From Ryuthela nishihirai (Eukaryota; Arthropoda; Arachnida; Araneae; Heptathelidae): a stretch of DNA of 64,000 nt. Below the pieces are notes generated by a model. The model searched no databases and was not told the DNA's origin. It was given only the letters and a program-made list of their open reading frames with translations. The stretch is taken from assembly GCA_038380435.1 (NCBI GenBank), contig JAWZYU010000008.1, positions 78,320,020-78,384,019 on the forward strand, given 5' to 3'. Below are positions 10,619 through 22,320 of the stretch, one piece after another; position 1 is the first letter of the stretch, and every line of letters begins with the position of its first letter. Both the position numbers and the translations under genes were made by a program.

Positions 10619-11056
10619 TTCTTTCTAGGGTTAGTTATGGTACTGAAACTTGGAAAAAATTATAACAGGAAACTTGATGCTGTGGATTCTAGATGCTTAC
10701 TCAGTATAATGGGTATTAGGTGGTTCAACTTTGCAAGTAATGATGAGGTTAGGCAAAGGAGTCTGCAACCTCCTTTAAGCAGCATATTGTGCAGAGAGAG
10801 ACTCCGTTGGTTTGGCTATGTTGCCCGTAATGAAAATTATAGATTAGCGAATAGGGTTATCAAAAGTGTGCCTAAAGACCTCAGAAACAGAGGGAGACCT
10901 AGGATGCGGTGGGCAGACAATGTTAAAAAGGATCTTGTTAGAATTGATTAGGCCAGATGCAGCAGATGTAGTTCAGGGGAGATTTGCTTGGAGAACTAAA
11001 TTGCACGGTCTGGTTGGACCTCCGTAGCCCATGGCTGCTTGATGATGATGATGATG
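10619..11056 (+). mobile_element. RTE LINE 3' fragment
   Basis: It aligns with the 3' end of the intact RTE at 38979-42581, from TTCTTTCTAGGGTTAG to a (GAT)n tail at 11042-11056. The frame at 10610-10951 shows GRPRMRWADNVKKDL, typical of RTE C-termini, then breaks. This is a 5'-truncated, decayed copy. Confidence 0.9.
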
Positions 11057-11625
11057 AGACCTCATAGTTTCGTGCACATGAATGACTTGACTCAGGGTTT
11101 CCCAGCAGAACATTGCCCAAATCATTACATTTCGTCCACCAGCTTGCTTTTGTTCCACGATGCATCCATCGGACCAGACGACCTTCTTCCAATCATTCAA
11201 GATCTAGTTTTGATGCTCGCATTCCCATTGTTTTCGACGGTGAACCGAGTTTAGCGTGGATACTGCAAATGGCCTGCGGCTACACAGCCCCATTTTCAGC
11301 AGGATTCTATGTACTCTGTGTTGTGATACATTACTCTCGTCACTAGCATTCAAATTACGGGCGAGTTGCATCACAGTATCTCATCTATTGGCTCGTACCA
11401 TAAGGGATAGACTTCGCTCACCTCTAGTATCGAGAACCGTGGTCGGCCCACACATTACCGGCGGTTCGTGGTTTTTCCTTCCTCGGACCATTTTTTGAAG
11501 GTACTAACAACGGCTGATTGTGAGCACCCCACAAACCTTGCCATCTCGGAAATCCTCTGACCCAGTCGTCTGACCATTACAATTTGGCCATTGTTAAACT
11601 AACTTAAGTCCACTGCCTTTCCCAT
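11057..11625 (-). pseudogene. Tc1-like transposase N-terminal remnant
   Basis: Antisense from 11625 the reading starts MGKAVDLS and continues through an RRLGQRISEMARFVGCSQSAV helix-turn-helix region and a CVGRPRF hinge. It ends at the first catalytic region (VVWSDGCI) with several stops. The rest of the enzyme is missing: the RTE fragment abuts at 11056. It belongs to a different Tc1 lineage from the two elements at 3-6 kb. Confidence 0.65.
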
Positions 11626-11939
11626 CTGAAGAACAATAATAGCACTGATTAACAGAGCTCAATATCAGGTGTTATTTATACTGTTTCTTGACCTTCACAC
11701 GTGCCGTCGTTTATCTGCAGTTGCTTCGATTTGCATAAAGATGCGCTGGTCGTGATGTTTTAGCTTTTCGGTGTGTATAATGTCGGTTGTTTTGATTTCC
11801 TGCAAAGCGTTATTTTCTTTTCTGATTATTTCATTTAGACAAAATAGCCTTAAAAATTCGTTTTAGTAAATGTTATATAATAGAGATACATATACTCTTA
11901 TGTGATGTTAATTTCTATAATACTCTCTTTTGATTTCAG

Positions 11940-12557
11940 CAGCAAAACTCCCCACTCTGCCCCCGGTCAGTAGGGAGTACCGATGGGTTTGGAAAGGCCG
12001 TCGTCTCTTGGATGGGACGTTAAACCGTGGCCCCGTGTGCGGGAGAGACATACCCTGTGCACGTTAAAGAACACGCTGAATGACCTTGACGGGAGGCTAC
12101 CATCTGTCTCCCAACAGCTGTTCCAGTGGGTCTGCTCCCCCAACCTCCTCTGAGCCTTCGGGGTCCATGTGACCTGGGGGCGGGGGTGGCTCAGTCGGTT
12201 GCGCGCCAGGCTCGTAATCTGTAGTTCCCTGGTTCGAGTCCCAGCTGGGTCAGCGTTGAGATTTATCTCCGCAAAATTCCCCGCCCTGCCCACGGTCAGT
12301 AGGGGACACCGATGGGCTTGGAAAGGCCGTCGTCTCTTGGATGGGACATTAAAGTCGTGGCTCCGTGTGGGAGAGCCATACCCTGTGCACGTTAAAGAAC
12401 ACTCTGTATGACCTTGACGGGAGTCTACCATCTGCCTCCCAACAGCTGTTCCAGTGGGTTCCCTCCCCCAACCCTCTCTGAGACTTTGGGGTACTTGTGA
12501 CCTTACCATTTAGCCCATTTAGTGTAACAAAGTGTACTCAGAGGTAAAGCAAACAAC
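11940..12557 (+). mobile_element. SINE family A head-to-tail dimer with one TSD pair
   Basis: A 5'-truncated unit (11940-12174) ends at GTGACCTGG and runs directly into a second unit with a complete tRNA head (GGGGGTGGCTCAGTCGG, box B at about 12231-12241). The pair is bounded by one TSD, TTTGATTTCAG at 11929-11939 and 12558-12568, and nothing comparable lies at the internal junction. The dimer therefore probably inserted as one unit. Confidence 0.85.
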
Positions 12558-12568
12558 TTTGATTTCAG

Positions 12569-14465
12569 ATTCTCTTATTAAGGAAGAACAGAAGGGAATA
12601 GATGAAAAATATAACCATCAGTCTGGACCTAAGTCGGATTAGCGAGCATAAATATAAATATGGGCTGTTTCGGTTTGTTGTAGTGCCTTTCTTTGATTTA
12701 CAATTATTTAATTCAGAAGACAACTAATCTTAAAAAAAAAATGAAACAATCTTTGAAAATCGCAAATAAAAAAATAAATAAATAAATACCCCCTCAAGCA
12801 GCTGCTTGCCATCGCAAAACGATTCTTTAAAATATCCGCTTTATTGAAAGTCGGATTAGAAAGAATACTGAGAGTCCTATGTAGTTTAGTTTCTTCTAGT
12901 GCGCTCGTTTGAATTCAGATTGGTTCATTGAGAAGGGATTCTTCCATTGTACCGAAATGTTTGATTAGAGAGAACGAAAGGAAAGATTTTATTGATTACT
13001 GGATTAGAGATAACAGATGCAAATACTGGTCATGTTGGGTTCATGTATTGCGTTCGTTTGATTTACAACTGCTTCGTTCAGAAAGAATATATATTTTTTT
13101 CAATTTTGCTTGTTTAAAATCTAATTTAGGAGAAAGGATAAAAATACCAATTATGCCAAGTTCTAATAATTCCGCTTAATTCCGGAGATTTCTGGAAAAT
13201 ATTGGTTTTGTTAACTCTATGGCAGAAATTTTAGAATTAAGGTCAGTAATTTCAAAATATCTGTAATCATTTTTTATGTCGAATCAATCCTCCTATTCAC
13301 TCAATTGTCGTTCATACAGAAGTATCAAACTAATTGTCGTACATACGTGCGTATACAACTCTTGCACGCAGACATCCTTCTCCTAGTCGTCGCCAACTCA
13401 GTTGGCTTCCATACAATGTCACGTTCCCCTCGCCGGGCTGAGGACTGATTGGTGTCAGCCAGATTGGTGTCAGCACAGAAGCAACAGAACACAGTACAGT
13501 GGCAAAAAGTGCAAGACAATGTTCAGTTATTTGTTTTTTGCATCAGAACAATGTGTTTTGGAGCATTGCCCTAACATAGTTAGAGTTTCACACTTTTCTT
13601 CAACAATAAATGTTTTATAGTAATTTTATAGTAAGAAATTGAATATTAAATTATTTCAATTATTTACGAATATGCACCTTTTAATCGTATATATAATTAC
13701 AATATCTGTTCTAATATATCGATTAAAATTACCGCACTTGGTTCTACAACGATTATATTTACAACAACGAATCTAAATGACCAGCTAGTCGTTCTGTGTA
13801 AAATAGTAGTTAATATTTCTCATAGTTTAAATAAACTTTTATGCCGTATCATAGCATTACTCTTTATCATTTGCGCACCATTTTACTAATCTAAGCTATT
13901 TGGTTCCACTAGTTATAGGTAAGTTGAATTTTATTTGAAACTATAAATTCTGTTTATCCTTCTACCCGACACATTTTCTGAAATGTGTTAACATGTATAA
14001 GATCCATGACCCTAACGACCTCTAGACATGAATTTTTCGTTCTATACTATCAGATGATCTAAATTCTACTCTTGGCCTCTATTTGACTTTCAATCCATCG
14101 GATCCAAACTTTCACATTTCTGCGATGTAAGATTCAAAATATTCCCACCCACTACTTTTTAGTTCTGTAGCACCAGTAGGTCGAAATCTGATCATTGACG
14201 TTGAAGTATCCCTGGATCAGAAATTTTTTAACGTTTCTACAATTACCATAAGATATATAACACGAAACACATACACCAACACACAAATTTTCAAGTTTCC
14301 AGCACCTGTTGAACAAGGTTTGATCTCTACTTGACCTCTATTTGTCCATGAAAGATATGTAGAAGATCAGGATTCGGACTACCTACGACCTGGATTACGC
14401 TCAGGTGCAAAATTTTGGAGCTCTACCATTTCTACATCATAGTTAGAATTAGCATGATCCTCTAT
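12569..14465. other. AT-rich stretch with a SINE B scrap and a possible promoter
   Basis: A 26-bp SINE B tail fragment (CCCCCTCAAGCAGCTGCTTGCC) lies at 12787-12812. Positions 13370-13520 are less AT-rich and hold a 15-bp tandem repeat with two ATTGG (inverted CCAAT) boxes. A 6-nt segment TTATAG between an AG and GTAAGT near 13913 is probably chance. Nothing else is recognised. Confidence 0.4.
13440..13520 (+). promoter_or_regulatory. possible CCAAT-box promoter patch
   Basis: ATTGG occurs at 13448-13452 and 13463-13467 within a 15-bp duplicated GATTGGTGTCAGCCA segment, in a locally GC-richer patch with a GTAAGA donor at 13632. No TATA box or convincing initiator is visible. This is compositional inference only. 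Confidence 0.15.
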
Positions 14466-15066
14466 CAGTCAGTCGATCACTCACTCAATCAGTCACCCAC
14501 TCAATCAGTCGATCACTCACTCAATCAGTCACCCACTCAATCAGTCGATCACTCACTCAATCAGTCACCCACTCAATCAGTCGATCACTCACTCAATCAG
14601 TCACCCACTCAATCAGTCGATCACTCACTCAATCAGTCACCCACTCAATCAGTCGATCACTCACTCAATCAGTCACCCACTCAATCAGTCGATCATTCAC
14701 TCAATCAGTCACCCACTCAATCAGTCGATCACTCACTCAATCAGTCACCCACTCAATCAGTCGATCACTCACTCAATCAGTCACCCACTCAATCAGTCGA
14801 TCACTCACTCAATCAGTCACCCACTCAATCAGTCGATCACTCACTCAATCAGTCACCCACTCAATCAGTCGATCACTCACTCAATCAGTCACCCACTCAA
14901 TCAGTCGATCACTCACTCAATCAGTCACCCACTCAATCAGTCGATTACTCACTCAATCAGTCACCCACTCAATCAGTCGATCACTCACTCAATCAGTCAC
15001 CCACTCAATCAGTCGATCACTCACTCAATCCGTCACCCACTCAATCAGTCACCCACTCAATCAGTC
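14466..15066. repeat. 36-bp minisatellite, about 16 units
   Basis: The unit CAGTCGATCACTCACTCAAT + CAGTCACCCACTCAAT repeats about 16 times with very few substitutions. Because 36 is divisible by three, the frame stays open for 228 codons as a QSVDHSLNQSPT repeat. I treat this as a by-product and not a gene. Confidence 0.95.
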
Positions 15067-16592
15067 ATGCAATTACTCTCATTCATCTAAATGTATATTA
15101 AGATATTTCCTCATATTAAGTTAATTATAAAAATACAAGTACTGTATTTAGCATGATAATCAAAGAAATTAAGTAAGCAGACACATGTATCCTCTGGCGA
15201 TTTGGGAATCTCGTTTTCAGAAAGAATTAAATTTTTTGTTTACCGACATTTTCAGTCATTAACAGTTTTAATTTGAACTAATGGATATTGTGTAAGCAGA
15301 AAGAGTAATATTCTATCATTATGTATTTCACAATACAAATGTGTATTTCATTCTTTAAATGAAAAATGATGATTTTCTCGCTCCCACTGAAACAGGATGG
15401 CACTTGTTTTTGCCAGTGAAATATAACAAAATCTACCATAAACAAATCACTTTCAACATTAGTTAAAAGTTTGCCCTCTACGATGTAAATTAAAACTACA
15501 TCAGAATCTGAAAATTGCGATTTACAATATTTCATTAGTACCAAACAAATAAAAACGAATTGTTCAATTATCCTTAAAAATAAATCTGCGTTTCCCTTCT
15601 TCCTGGAGGGATCAACCTATAAATAACTTCACATTCCACTATCAAACTTGATTTCAATTTCATATCATATATAAATTTATTGAATTGTTCTTTTAAAACT
15701 TTAAAATTTTCTTATTTTCTTACCTTTAGAGGGTGTAATTAAAACTTTGGGGAGATTGGAAAAGTGAGATTCGTAATATCCAAGATAATTTAATGTATTA
15801 AATCAGTTTTCTACATTCTTTCTGCATTTCTAACATTTTTCAACCATTTCCAAACAAATATTGGTAGTAATGACAACTCATTGCAGTGAATGGAAACCTC
15901 CTGACATTCACATTCCACCGTAAAAATTTCAAATTTCTAGCATAAATAAATCTTTCGGAATATTCTTTAAAAAATTTGTAATTTTCCAGTTTCTTTAACT
16001 TTTAGATGACACTTAAACTTTTTAGAGATTCTGAACATGCGAATCATAATATTTCATCAATACCTATCAGACTCGAAAATGATTTTTTTTATTTTTCTCT
16101 AAGGAACATAATGTTAAATGCCTACAGACAAGTAAAAAAAAATATTTTGTTCTACTCATTTACTTATTTTTTTTTTGATAACGAGATTCATACCCACTTT
16201 GTTTGAAGCCTTACCATAATTTGGCCTGCAAGAAGTTAATGTTTTTCTTATAAGAAGTACAATATGTTTCCTTTGTATTACTCTGTTTTAAACACATAAT
16301 TTTTTAATTAATCTGCAAATAACCTTCAACCTCTATTTTCATTTAATTTGCTACGTCGAAGAACAACAGTTTATAAGCCAAAGTACAAACTAATTTCTCC
16401 GCTTAGTACTCTTTAAAACTTTACAGATTTCTATTATGGACAACGCAAATGTTTCACGCTATATAATGGTTTTCAAACTTTTTCAGCGACCCCAATATCT
16501 GTTTTCTGATCCTGCCGGAAACCCTTCCTCTCTTGTCAATTTCGAAAGTTTAACCAATCCATTCCATCGTGATAGTCTCTTATAATCATGTA
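15067..16592. other. AT-rich stretch with an old dispersed repeat
   Basis: About 15180-16020 is recognisably similar to 55690-56300 and more weakly to 53170-53430. Shared landmarks are a TTAACAGTTTTAATT...GAAC(C/T)AATG segment and TTCTTACCTTTAGAGGG. It looks like an ancient repeat with units of a few hundred bases. No coding content. Confidence 0.5.
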
Positions 16593-17068
16593 CAATCGCT
16601 GAAAAAATATTCGAACACTATGGTTGATTACAGAATTTAGGAAAAATATCTGGCAACGATTTTTTTAGAAATTATTGATCTGGCAACCTTCGTGTCACGT
16701 GATTACAGAATTCAGGAAAAATATCTGGAGCGTGTACAGCAACTGTACACGCTCCAGTTACAGTTCACAGCAAACTGGAGCGTGTGCAGTTACTTCACAC
16801 GCTCCAGTTTGCTGTGAACGGTAACTGCACACGCTCAATATTTCCGTGAGTGAGCCCACACGATCCAGGTCTTTGTGAGCTCACACGATCCAATGTGCTG
16901 TGAACATTAATCGCAACCGCTCCAGTTTCCTGTGAACGGTAACTGCACACGCTCCATATTCATTGCATTATATATTCACACGCATTATATCGAAAAACAA
17001 TCGTTGCCAGATATTTTTTCTGAATTCTGTAATTAACTATAGTGTTCCGATATTTTTTTGAGCGCCTG
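16593..17068. mobile_element. TA-target MITE with internal hairpin repeats
   Basis: Ends CAATCGCTGAAAAAATATTC and (inverted) CAGGCGCTCAAAAAAATATC are flanked by TA (16591-16592, 17069-17070). The subterminal TCTGGCAACGATTTTT segments match the simple palindromic MITE at 50383-50596. The interior has repeated CACACGCTCCAGTTTGCTGTG-type modules forming nested hairpins: 16725-16739/16743-16757 (loop 3) and about 16762-16785/16795-16818. Confidence 0.8.
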
Positions 17069-17070
17069 TA

Positions 17071-18446
17071 CTTCGGTATGACTGTAACATAGACTGCGTG
17101 AATATATAAAATAATAAGTTTTGCATATAAAAAAACAGTTTCAAAAGAAAATTTTAATTAATTCGTATTTTCAAAGTGTTTTTAGAATAAAATCAAATGA
17201 GTAGCATCAATTGTTTTACCAAATTCATTTTCTCGTAGTATATATTTTACAAGAAAATTCCATTTGAACTCGTGAAGTATGATCATTGCGGAAATTATGA
17301 AAAAAATAACAGTTTCTTAAAGAAGTTACATCCGTTAGATTAGTTAGTTTAATGGTTTAGGTGTTACTGCGTCTTTCATACAAAATAACTTTTGGTATTA
17401 TGTCCACTTTACGTCCTTGATTGTAGGCATTGAAAGTGTGGAATTTTCGTTATTAAGACTCATTACGTAAAAATATAATTATTGCTGTCTCATGGGGAGA
17501 ATACGAATTTTTCATAAAGGGTCATTCATTGTCACTAGATGGCAGTAAGGTGTGAGTGTTTTATGGTGTAATTTTACACCAGTTTATTGTGATACACGAA
17601 GTGCCGTCATAAACTGGTGCTAGGTAATATATTTTTTTTAGATTCTACAAAGTAAATAATCATTGGTGTTTGAAACTCTAAACATTATTTAAGAATCTGC
17701 CAAGTGCTAAATCTGGTCCATTCATCCCTTACTACCTCTGAACCCACCTTGCTTTTCTCGAGTTTGTCCATCAACGAAGTGTTTAAATCTGTTGGAGTTC
17801 AATAATGGGCATAATATTATTTGGAACAGAAATTAGAATAATGGTCATATAATTATCACATTAATCTTTCTTCAATATGGGGAAATAATACCTCTGATAA
17901 AACTTAGAAAATCCCATTATTAAAGAAAATATTCAACCCTACAGTGACACACACATCTAACATTAAAATCATTCCCATCTCTTTGTATTTCAACAGTGAT
18001 TTCTTCTACTTCTGGTGATTTGTGTAATTTCATTTAAAGATAATTAATGTAACTTTATATCGTGAAATAGGGTCAGTATCAAAGTCAGTAATAGCAGTAC
18101 AATGGGAGTAGAACTAATCACATTGTAAGGGTAACCCTGAAATTATCAGTCAATCTCATCTTCAATTATATTTCATTCCATTCCAGGGGGTTTACAGTAA
18201 AGCCAATGTAAAGCAATTTTAGATACTAATTTAAATGTTAAATGGTTTGATTTCCCAGCACATTTGAGAAATTGACTTTTCGTAGAAATGTTAAGAACAG
18301 TGCAAAAATACAAACATGTGTACAGAAATTGTACGACAACCTGATACATAAATAAAATAACAAGAAATTGGATAGGCGAACACAAACATATATTATGAAA
18401 GTGAATATGATAGTAAACGTAGTAAAATGAGGAAGATACATATATA
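17071..18446. other. AT-rich stretch, nothing assigned
   Basis: No TE boundary, tandem repeat or convincing coding segment is visible. A small inverted pair (CCAGTTTAT / ATAAACTGG) lies near 17580-17615. Confidence 0.5.
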
Positions 18447-18630
18447 CCGTATTTCTCAGATTCTAAGACGCCATCGATTATATGACGCACTTTAATTCCA
18501 GTACCACCAACAGAAAAAAAGCTTTGATTCTTAGAAAAAAAATGAAATAAAACATATCTAACAAATATAGTTATTATTATTGTATCCAATTTAGTAACAA
18601 CAATAGTGCCTATTTATCAGTAGGTACTAT

Positions 18631-18820
18631 AATAAATACCCCCTCAAGCAGCTGCTTGCCACAGAGGTCTGATAGGAGCCTATCAGTTTATATGCCACAG
18701 TAGAAGATCTGAGAGGATGGCAAGACCTCAGCAGAAAAACGACACATACATCCATGCCTTCCCCGGGACTCGAACCCAGGTCCCTTAGGTCAGTAGCCAA
18801 GCGCGCTAACCACTCGGCCA
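18631..18820 (-). mobile_element. SINE family B copy
   Basis: Antisense: box A TGGCCGAGTGG, box B GGTTCGAGTCC, and the body down to GCAAGCAGCTGCTTGAGGGGG. The flanks TAGGTACTAT (18621-18630) and TAGGTATTAC (18821-18830) are a probable TSD with two differences. Compared with the copy at 2787-2990 it carries a short extra segment that makes TAGGAGCCTA. Confidence 0.85.
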
Positions 18821-18835
18821 TAGGTATTACAGGTA

Positions 18836-19025
18836 GGTATTTAATCAATTCATCACTTCCTTCTGAATCAGAGTCTGATTCTTCTAAGCCGTATTTATCT
18901 TCATTTTCCCACAATATATCGTCTTCAAAGCCATCGAGAGCGTTGGTGATGCAACATTTTTTAACTGAATGCTGCACTATTCTTTCTGGGATTAACGTGC
19001 AAGCTGTTGATACCCATTCCGCCAA
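18836..19025 (-). pseudogene. pogo-type transposase C-terminal fragment
   Basis: The antisense frame reads through KCCITNALDGFEDDILWENE into an acidic tail rich in D, E and S, the same C-terminal signature as the transposase at 10 kb. The catalytic core is absent. The frame continues into the SINE B by chance. Confidence 0.75.
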
Positions 19026-19616
19026 TTTTGATGCCGGCGCTTTAATTTTTCCCGGAAGGTGTCAGCGGAAGGTTTGTCAGTCAACAGCCAGGCCCCAAAC
19101 TTCCTAGTTGCCGCTGAGTGAGACCCACTATAATGAAATAACGGTGGCTTCACATTTGAAAAGCGCCGGAAAACACCCAGGCCACTTTATTTCTCCAATG
19201 GAATTGGAGAATGTGATAACGGTGAAACTTGGATAAGAGATTTCCGCGTAAAAACGAAACGTGTGGTGTCGTGTGCAAAGCGCAGGAAAATTAGAAAAAA
19301 AAACAATTGTTATTCAAAGACGCCATCGATTCTAAGACGCACCCCGTTTTTAGAGACGTTTATATGGGAAAAAAAAGTGCGTCTTAGAATCGAAGAAATA
19401 CGGTACATCACGAAAAAACGAAAATTTAAGAACAACAGAGAATGATTGAACATGGAAAAAAATTAAGAATAATCCAGAAAAATAAAAAGTTGGGAGGAGG
19501 AAATGGGGTGAGGAAATATTGTTGGTCAAACGTTTTGAATATTCTAATAGGAGTGGAGTAATATAGTTCTTGAATTTTGTTTTAAAAGTTAAAGAAGTGC
19601 TGTCTCTCGGTAGAGA

Positions 19617-20357
19617 GAGGGGCGGGGGTTGCTCAGTCGGTAGCGTGCCAGGCTCGTAATCTGTAGTTCCCAGGTTCGAGTCCCAGCTGGGTCAGCGTTG
19701 ACATTTATCTCCGCAAAATTCCGCGCCCTGCCCACGGTCAGTAGGGGACACCGATGGGCTTGGAAAGGCCGTCGTCCGTCGGATGGGACGTTAAGCCTTG
19801 GTCCCGTGTGCTGGAGAGCCATACCCTGTGCACGTTAAAGAACACACTGGATGACCTTGACGGGAGGCTAACATCTGTCTCCCAACAGCTGTTCCAGTGG
19901 GTCCCCTCCCCAACCTTCTCTGAACCTTCGGGGTCCGTGTGACCTGGCCATTTAGCCCATGGTGTGCAAAAAAGTGCCGCTAAGAGGTAAAACAACCCAA
20001 CCCAACAACTGTAGTTCCCAGGTTCGAGTCCCAGCTGGGTCAGCGTTGAGATTAATCTCCGCAAAATTTCCCCGCCCTGCCCACGGTCAGTAGGGGACAC
20101 CGATGGGCTTGGAAAGGCCGCCGTCCGTCGGATGGAACGTTAAGCCGTGGCCCCGTGTGCGGGAGAGCCATACCCTGTGCACGTTAAAGAACACACTGGA
20201 TGGCCTTGACGGGAGGCTAACATCTGTCTCCCAACAGCTGTTCCAGTGGGTCCCCTCCCCAACCTTCTCTGAACCTTCGGGGTCCATGTGACCTGGCCAT
20301 TTAGCCCATGGTGTGCAAAAAAGTGCCGCTAAGAGGTAAAACAACCCAACCCAACAG
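19617..20357 (+). mobile_element. SINE family A head-to-tail dimer
   Basis: The first unit (about 19617-20006) is full length with head, body and AACCCAACCCAAC tail. The second follows immediately, starting inside the tRNA region at CTGTAGTTCCCAGG, and runs to another identical tail near 20357. The two units share private changes (GCTAACATC, GCTAAGAGG), so the second looks like a copy of the first lineage. No clear TSD. Confidence 0.85.
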
Positions 20358-20369
20358 AAATAAGAGAAA

Positions 20370-20500
20370 TCTTTCAGTTTATTATGCCATAGAGAACATC
20401 TGTGAGGAAAGCGAGACCTCAGCAGAAAGACAATATACAAACGTCCATAGTTAGTTTCGGGGCTCGCACTTTGATCAGTAGCTAGTCAGCCTAACCAGCA
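20370..20500 (-). mobile_element. degraded SINE family B copy
   Basis: Recognisable landmarks in order are CAGTTTATTATGCCA, GCGAGACCTCAGCAGAAA and a GGGGCTCGCAC remnant of box B. Divergence is high. Confidence 0.6.
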
Positions 20501-20896
20501 GCATAAATTTTCATTTGATTATTTTTCGGCATTTTCTAACATTAATGAATCATTCTAACGTTTTTTTATATTGTTGTTGTTTAAATATTTTCAGTTTCTA
20601 CGAATCAGTTGTCATGCTTTTCATCCCAAATAATATTAAAATTTTAATTTTTCATTAAATAATTATAATTATTTTGAAAAATGTAACTTTAAAAGAGGAA
20701 TATTTAAAAAAAAGCAATCTATTGGCAAACATCTTTCTAGTAATTAGTAAAACAAAATTCTACGAGTTTTTTCTACGAGTGTCAGAGACATATTTTTTTC
20801 CTTAAACGGGATCAGAATCAATAATTTTATGTATTGATATTATACAACCCTCTATGGAAAATTGAAGCTAAAGTCATCTCTATCGTATTATTTCAG
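20501..20896. other. AT-rich stretch, nothing assigned
   Basis: Very AT-rich, no element ends visible. If the exon at 20897 is real this is intron. Confidence 0.5.
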
Positions 20897-20989
20897 ACAA
20901 ATTGCTGACTGCTGGAGGGAGACCTTTGAGATCCATCTCTGGGAAACCATATTCTGATATATTATTTCATAAAAAAATGTATAATTCAG
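20897..20989 (+). CDS. candidate 93-nt coding exon (unrecognised)
   Basis: A TTATTTCAG acceptor precedes the segment and GTAAGA follows it. The 93 nt are open in only one of the three phases, the one that starts with two bases (AC) and leaves one (G). In that phase it encodes KLLTAGGRPLRSISGKPYSD followed by ILFHKKMYNS. Local GC content rises over exactly this interval. The next candidate at 21220 is open only in the same phase. I do not recognise the protein. Inference from splice signals and phase only. Confidence 0.4.
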
Positions 20990-21219
20990 GTAAGAAAGGG
21001 TTAGAAACCAAACAACACTCGTGCGCTAATATTACGCTTTATAGAACTAAAGTCTTATTGCTACCACTTATTTTGTAGCAGCAAAACAATTCAGAACATT
21101 CCAGATTAAAATTTATTTGAATTAGATTCCAAAACGGAACTGAAGCATCTTCATTAATATTTAGATGTATTTGAATGTTTCTCTTATATTTCTTTGCTAT
21201 CTAAATATTTTTTTTTCAG

Positions 21220-21231
21220 CTGAGATGACTA
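21220..21231 (+). CDS. candidate 12-nt microexon
   Basis: A long pyrimidine run ending TTTTTTTTTCAG is followed by CTGAGATGACTA and then GTAAGTTTG, near-ideal splice signals on both sides. Of the three phases only the one entered with two bases (residues EMT) lacks a stop, which is the phase the 93-nt candidate leaves. Confidence 0.35.
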
Positions 21232-22312
21232 GTAAGTTTGTTATAATTTCCTTATTTATTAAAATTATCAAATACCTTTACATTTCTTGAATTAACTTCT
21301 AATTGAAGAGATATTGTGAGAATGGTATTTAAATACTAAAACACATTTATGTGAGAAATGAATTTCAGCATTACTTATACGAAGATGAGTCAATAAATAA
21401 GGTGAATTTACTCATCCGCTAAAATAATCGATCTGAGCATTGGAGATTTCAGTGTCTGTTCTCTGAGCTTCATCCATACACAGTATTCACTTGTGGAAGG
21501 TCTGATCTCTGTTTTATAATTCAGAAAGTATTCAGAAACACATGACGTATATTCTGCTAATTATTTTTTTAAATAATCTGTGTACAGTAGTACGAAACAC
21601 TCCCAGCTAGCTTGGGATATTATGTATGCTACTCGTAGAAACCAGCAGAGCAGGTGTCCATATTTGTTTCGGTAACGTGAGACAGCATCAGATGAGCCTA
21701 CTACAGGTTCCCTATTTCTCTGAGTGGTTGATCCAGCCGAAAAATCACCTGTGAGTAGTGTTGAAATCCCATATGGAACTTTTGAGAATATCATAATCAT
21801 TTTCCGTGGTATTCTCCAAGTAACAAATACATAGCGTATCTAGAGTGGTTAGTGTACTTGACTACAAAACCAGTGGGCATGCTTGTGTATGCTGTATGAG
21901 AAACAAGCACATGATATAGAAGTCCTATTGAGAACACGCTCAATAGGACTTCTAAGTTAGCTTCGTTGTTTATGTACAGGAGTACCTTCCTCCCTTTTTA
22001 ATAGTTCATTAATTTAATATCCCATTACTCACAGAGTCCGTGTTCATACTTTCTGAGTGCACATAAAGCAGATTACTCGCCCCTCATTGACAGTTTGCGA
22101 CGAATTTGCAAAGCAAAATGTTCCTCTCAATGAGGTTCATGTGGTCAACTCTTTCAGATGAACGTAAATATTCATAGGAGGAAAAGGTCAGACAAAAATG
22201 TGTATCTTAATCCAAGTAAGAATGAGTGAGAACCCTAGGAAGGTAAATGGCAGGACGTCATCCACTACCAGAACCCTTAATGAACTCAGATATGCTCCTC
22301 TGAAATAGTGGG
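21232..22312. other. AT-rich stretch with a short hairpin
   Basis: Nothing assigned except the hairpin at 21918-21953. An antisense open frame at 21561-21800 has no recognisable product. Confidence 0.5.
21918..21953. repeat. 15-bp perfect hairpin, 6-nt loop
   Basis: Arms AGAAGTCCTATTGAG (21918-21932) and its complement (21939-21953). No downstream T-run and no transcription unit is evident. Confidence 0.9.
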
Positions 22313-22320
22313 CTCTAAAG

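Larger units (their letters stand above)
18447..19403 (-). mobile_element. pogo-like element, internally deleted
   Basis: The left end CCGTATTTCTCAGATTCTAA and the right end (inverted CCGTATTTCTTCGATTCTAA) are TIR partners flanked by TA (18445-18446, 19404-19405). GATTCTAAGACGC copies recur subterminally near 19326. The interior has an antisense pogo transposase C-terminus and a SINE B insertion. The 957-bp length including the SINE marks a deletion derivative. Confidence 0.8.

Noticed and set aside
11967..12509. Frames with HWNSCWETDGSLPSRPSS and similar peptides (here and in every SINE A)
   Set aside because: They recur wherever SINE A occurs and on both strands. The SINE is non-coding and tRNA-derived.
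13913..13918. 6-nt microexon TTATAG
   Set aside because: Phase-compatible with the 20.9-kb candidate, but six bases between AG and GTAAGT are too weak to support.
14415..15101. 228-codon open frame with 12-residue repeats
   Set aside because: The frame results from a 36-bp minisatellite whose period is divisible by three. There is no signal peptide, flanking exon or promoter, and the non-repeat part is trivial.
21918..21953. Rho-independent-type terminator or miRNA hairpin
   Set aside because: Eukaryotic context and no T-run. The arms are perfect and short, unlike a typical miRNA precursor.
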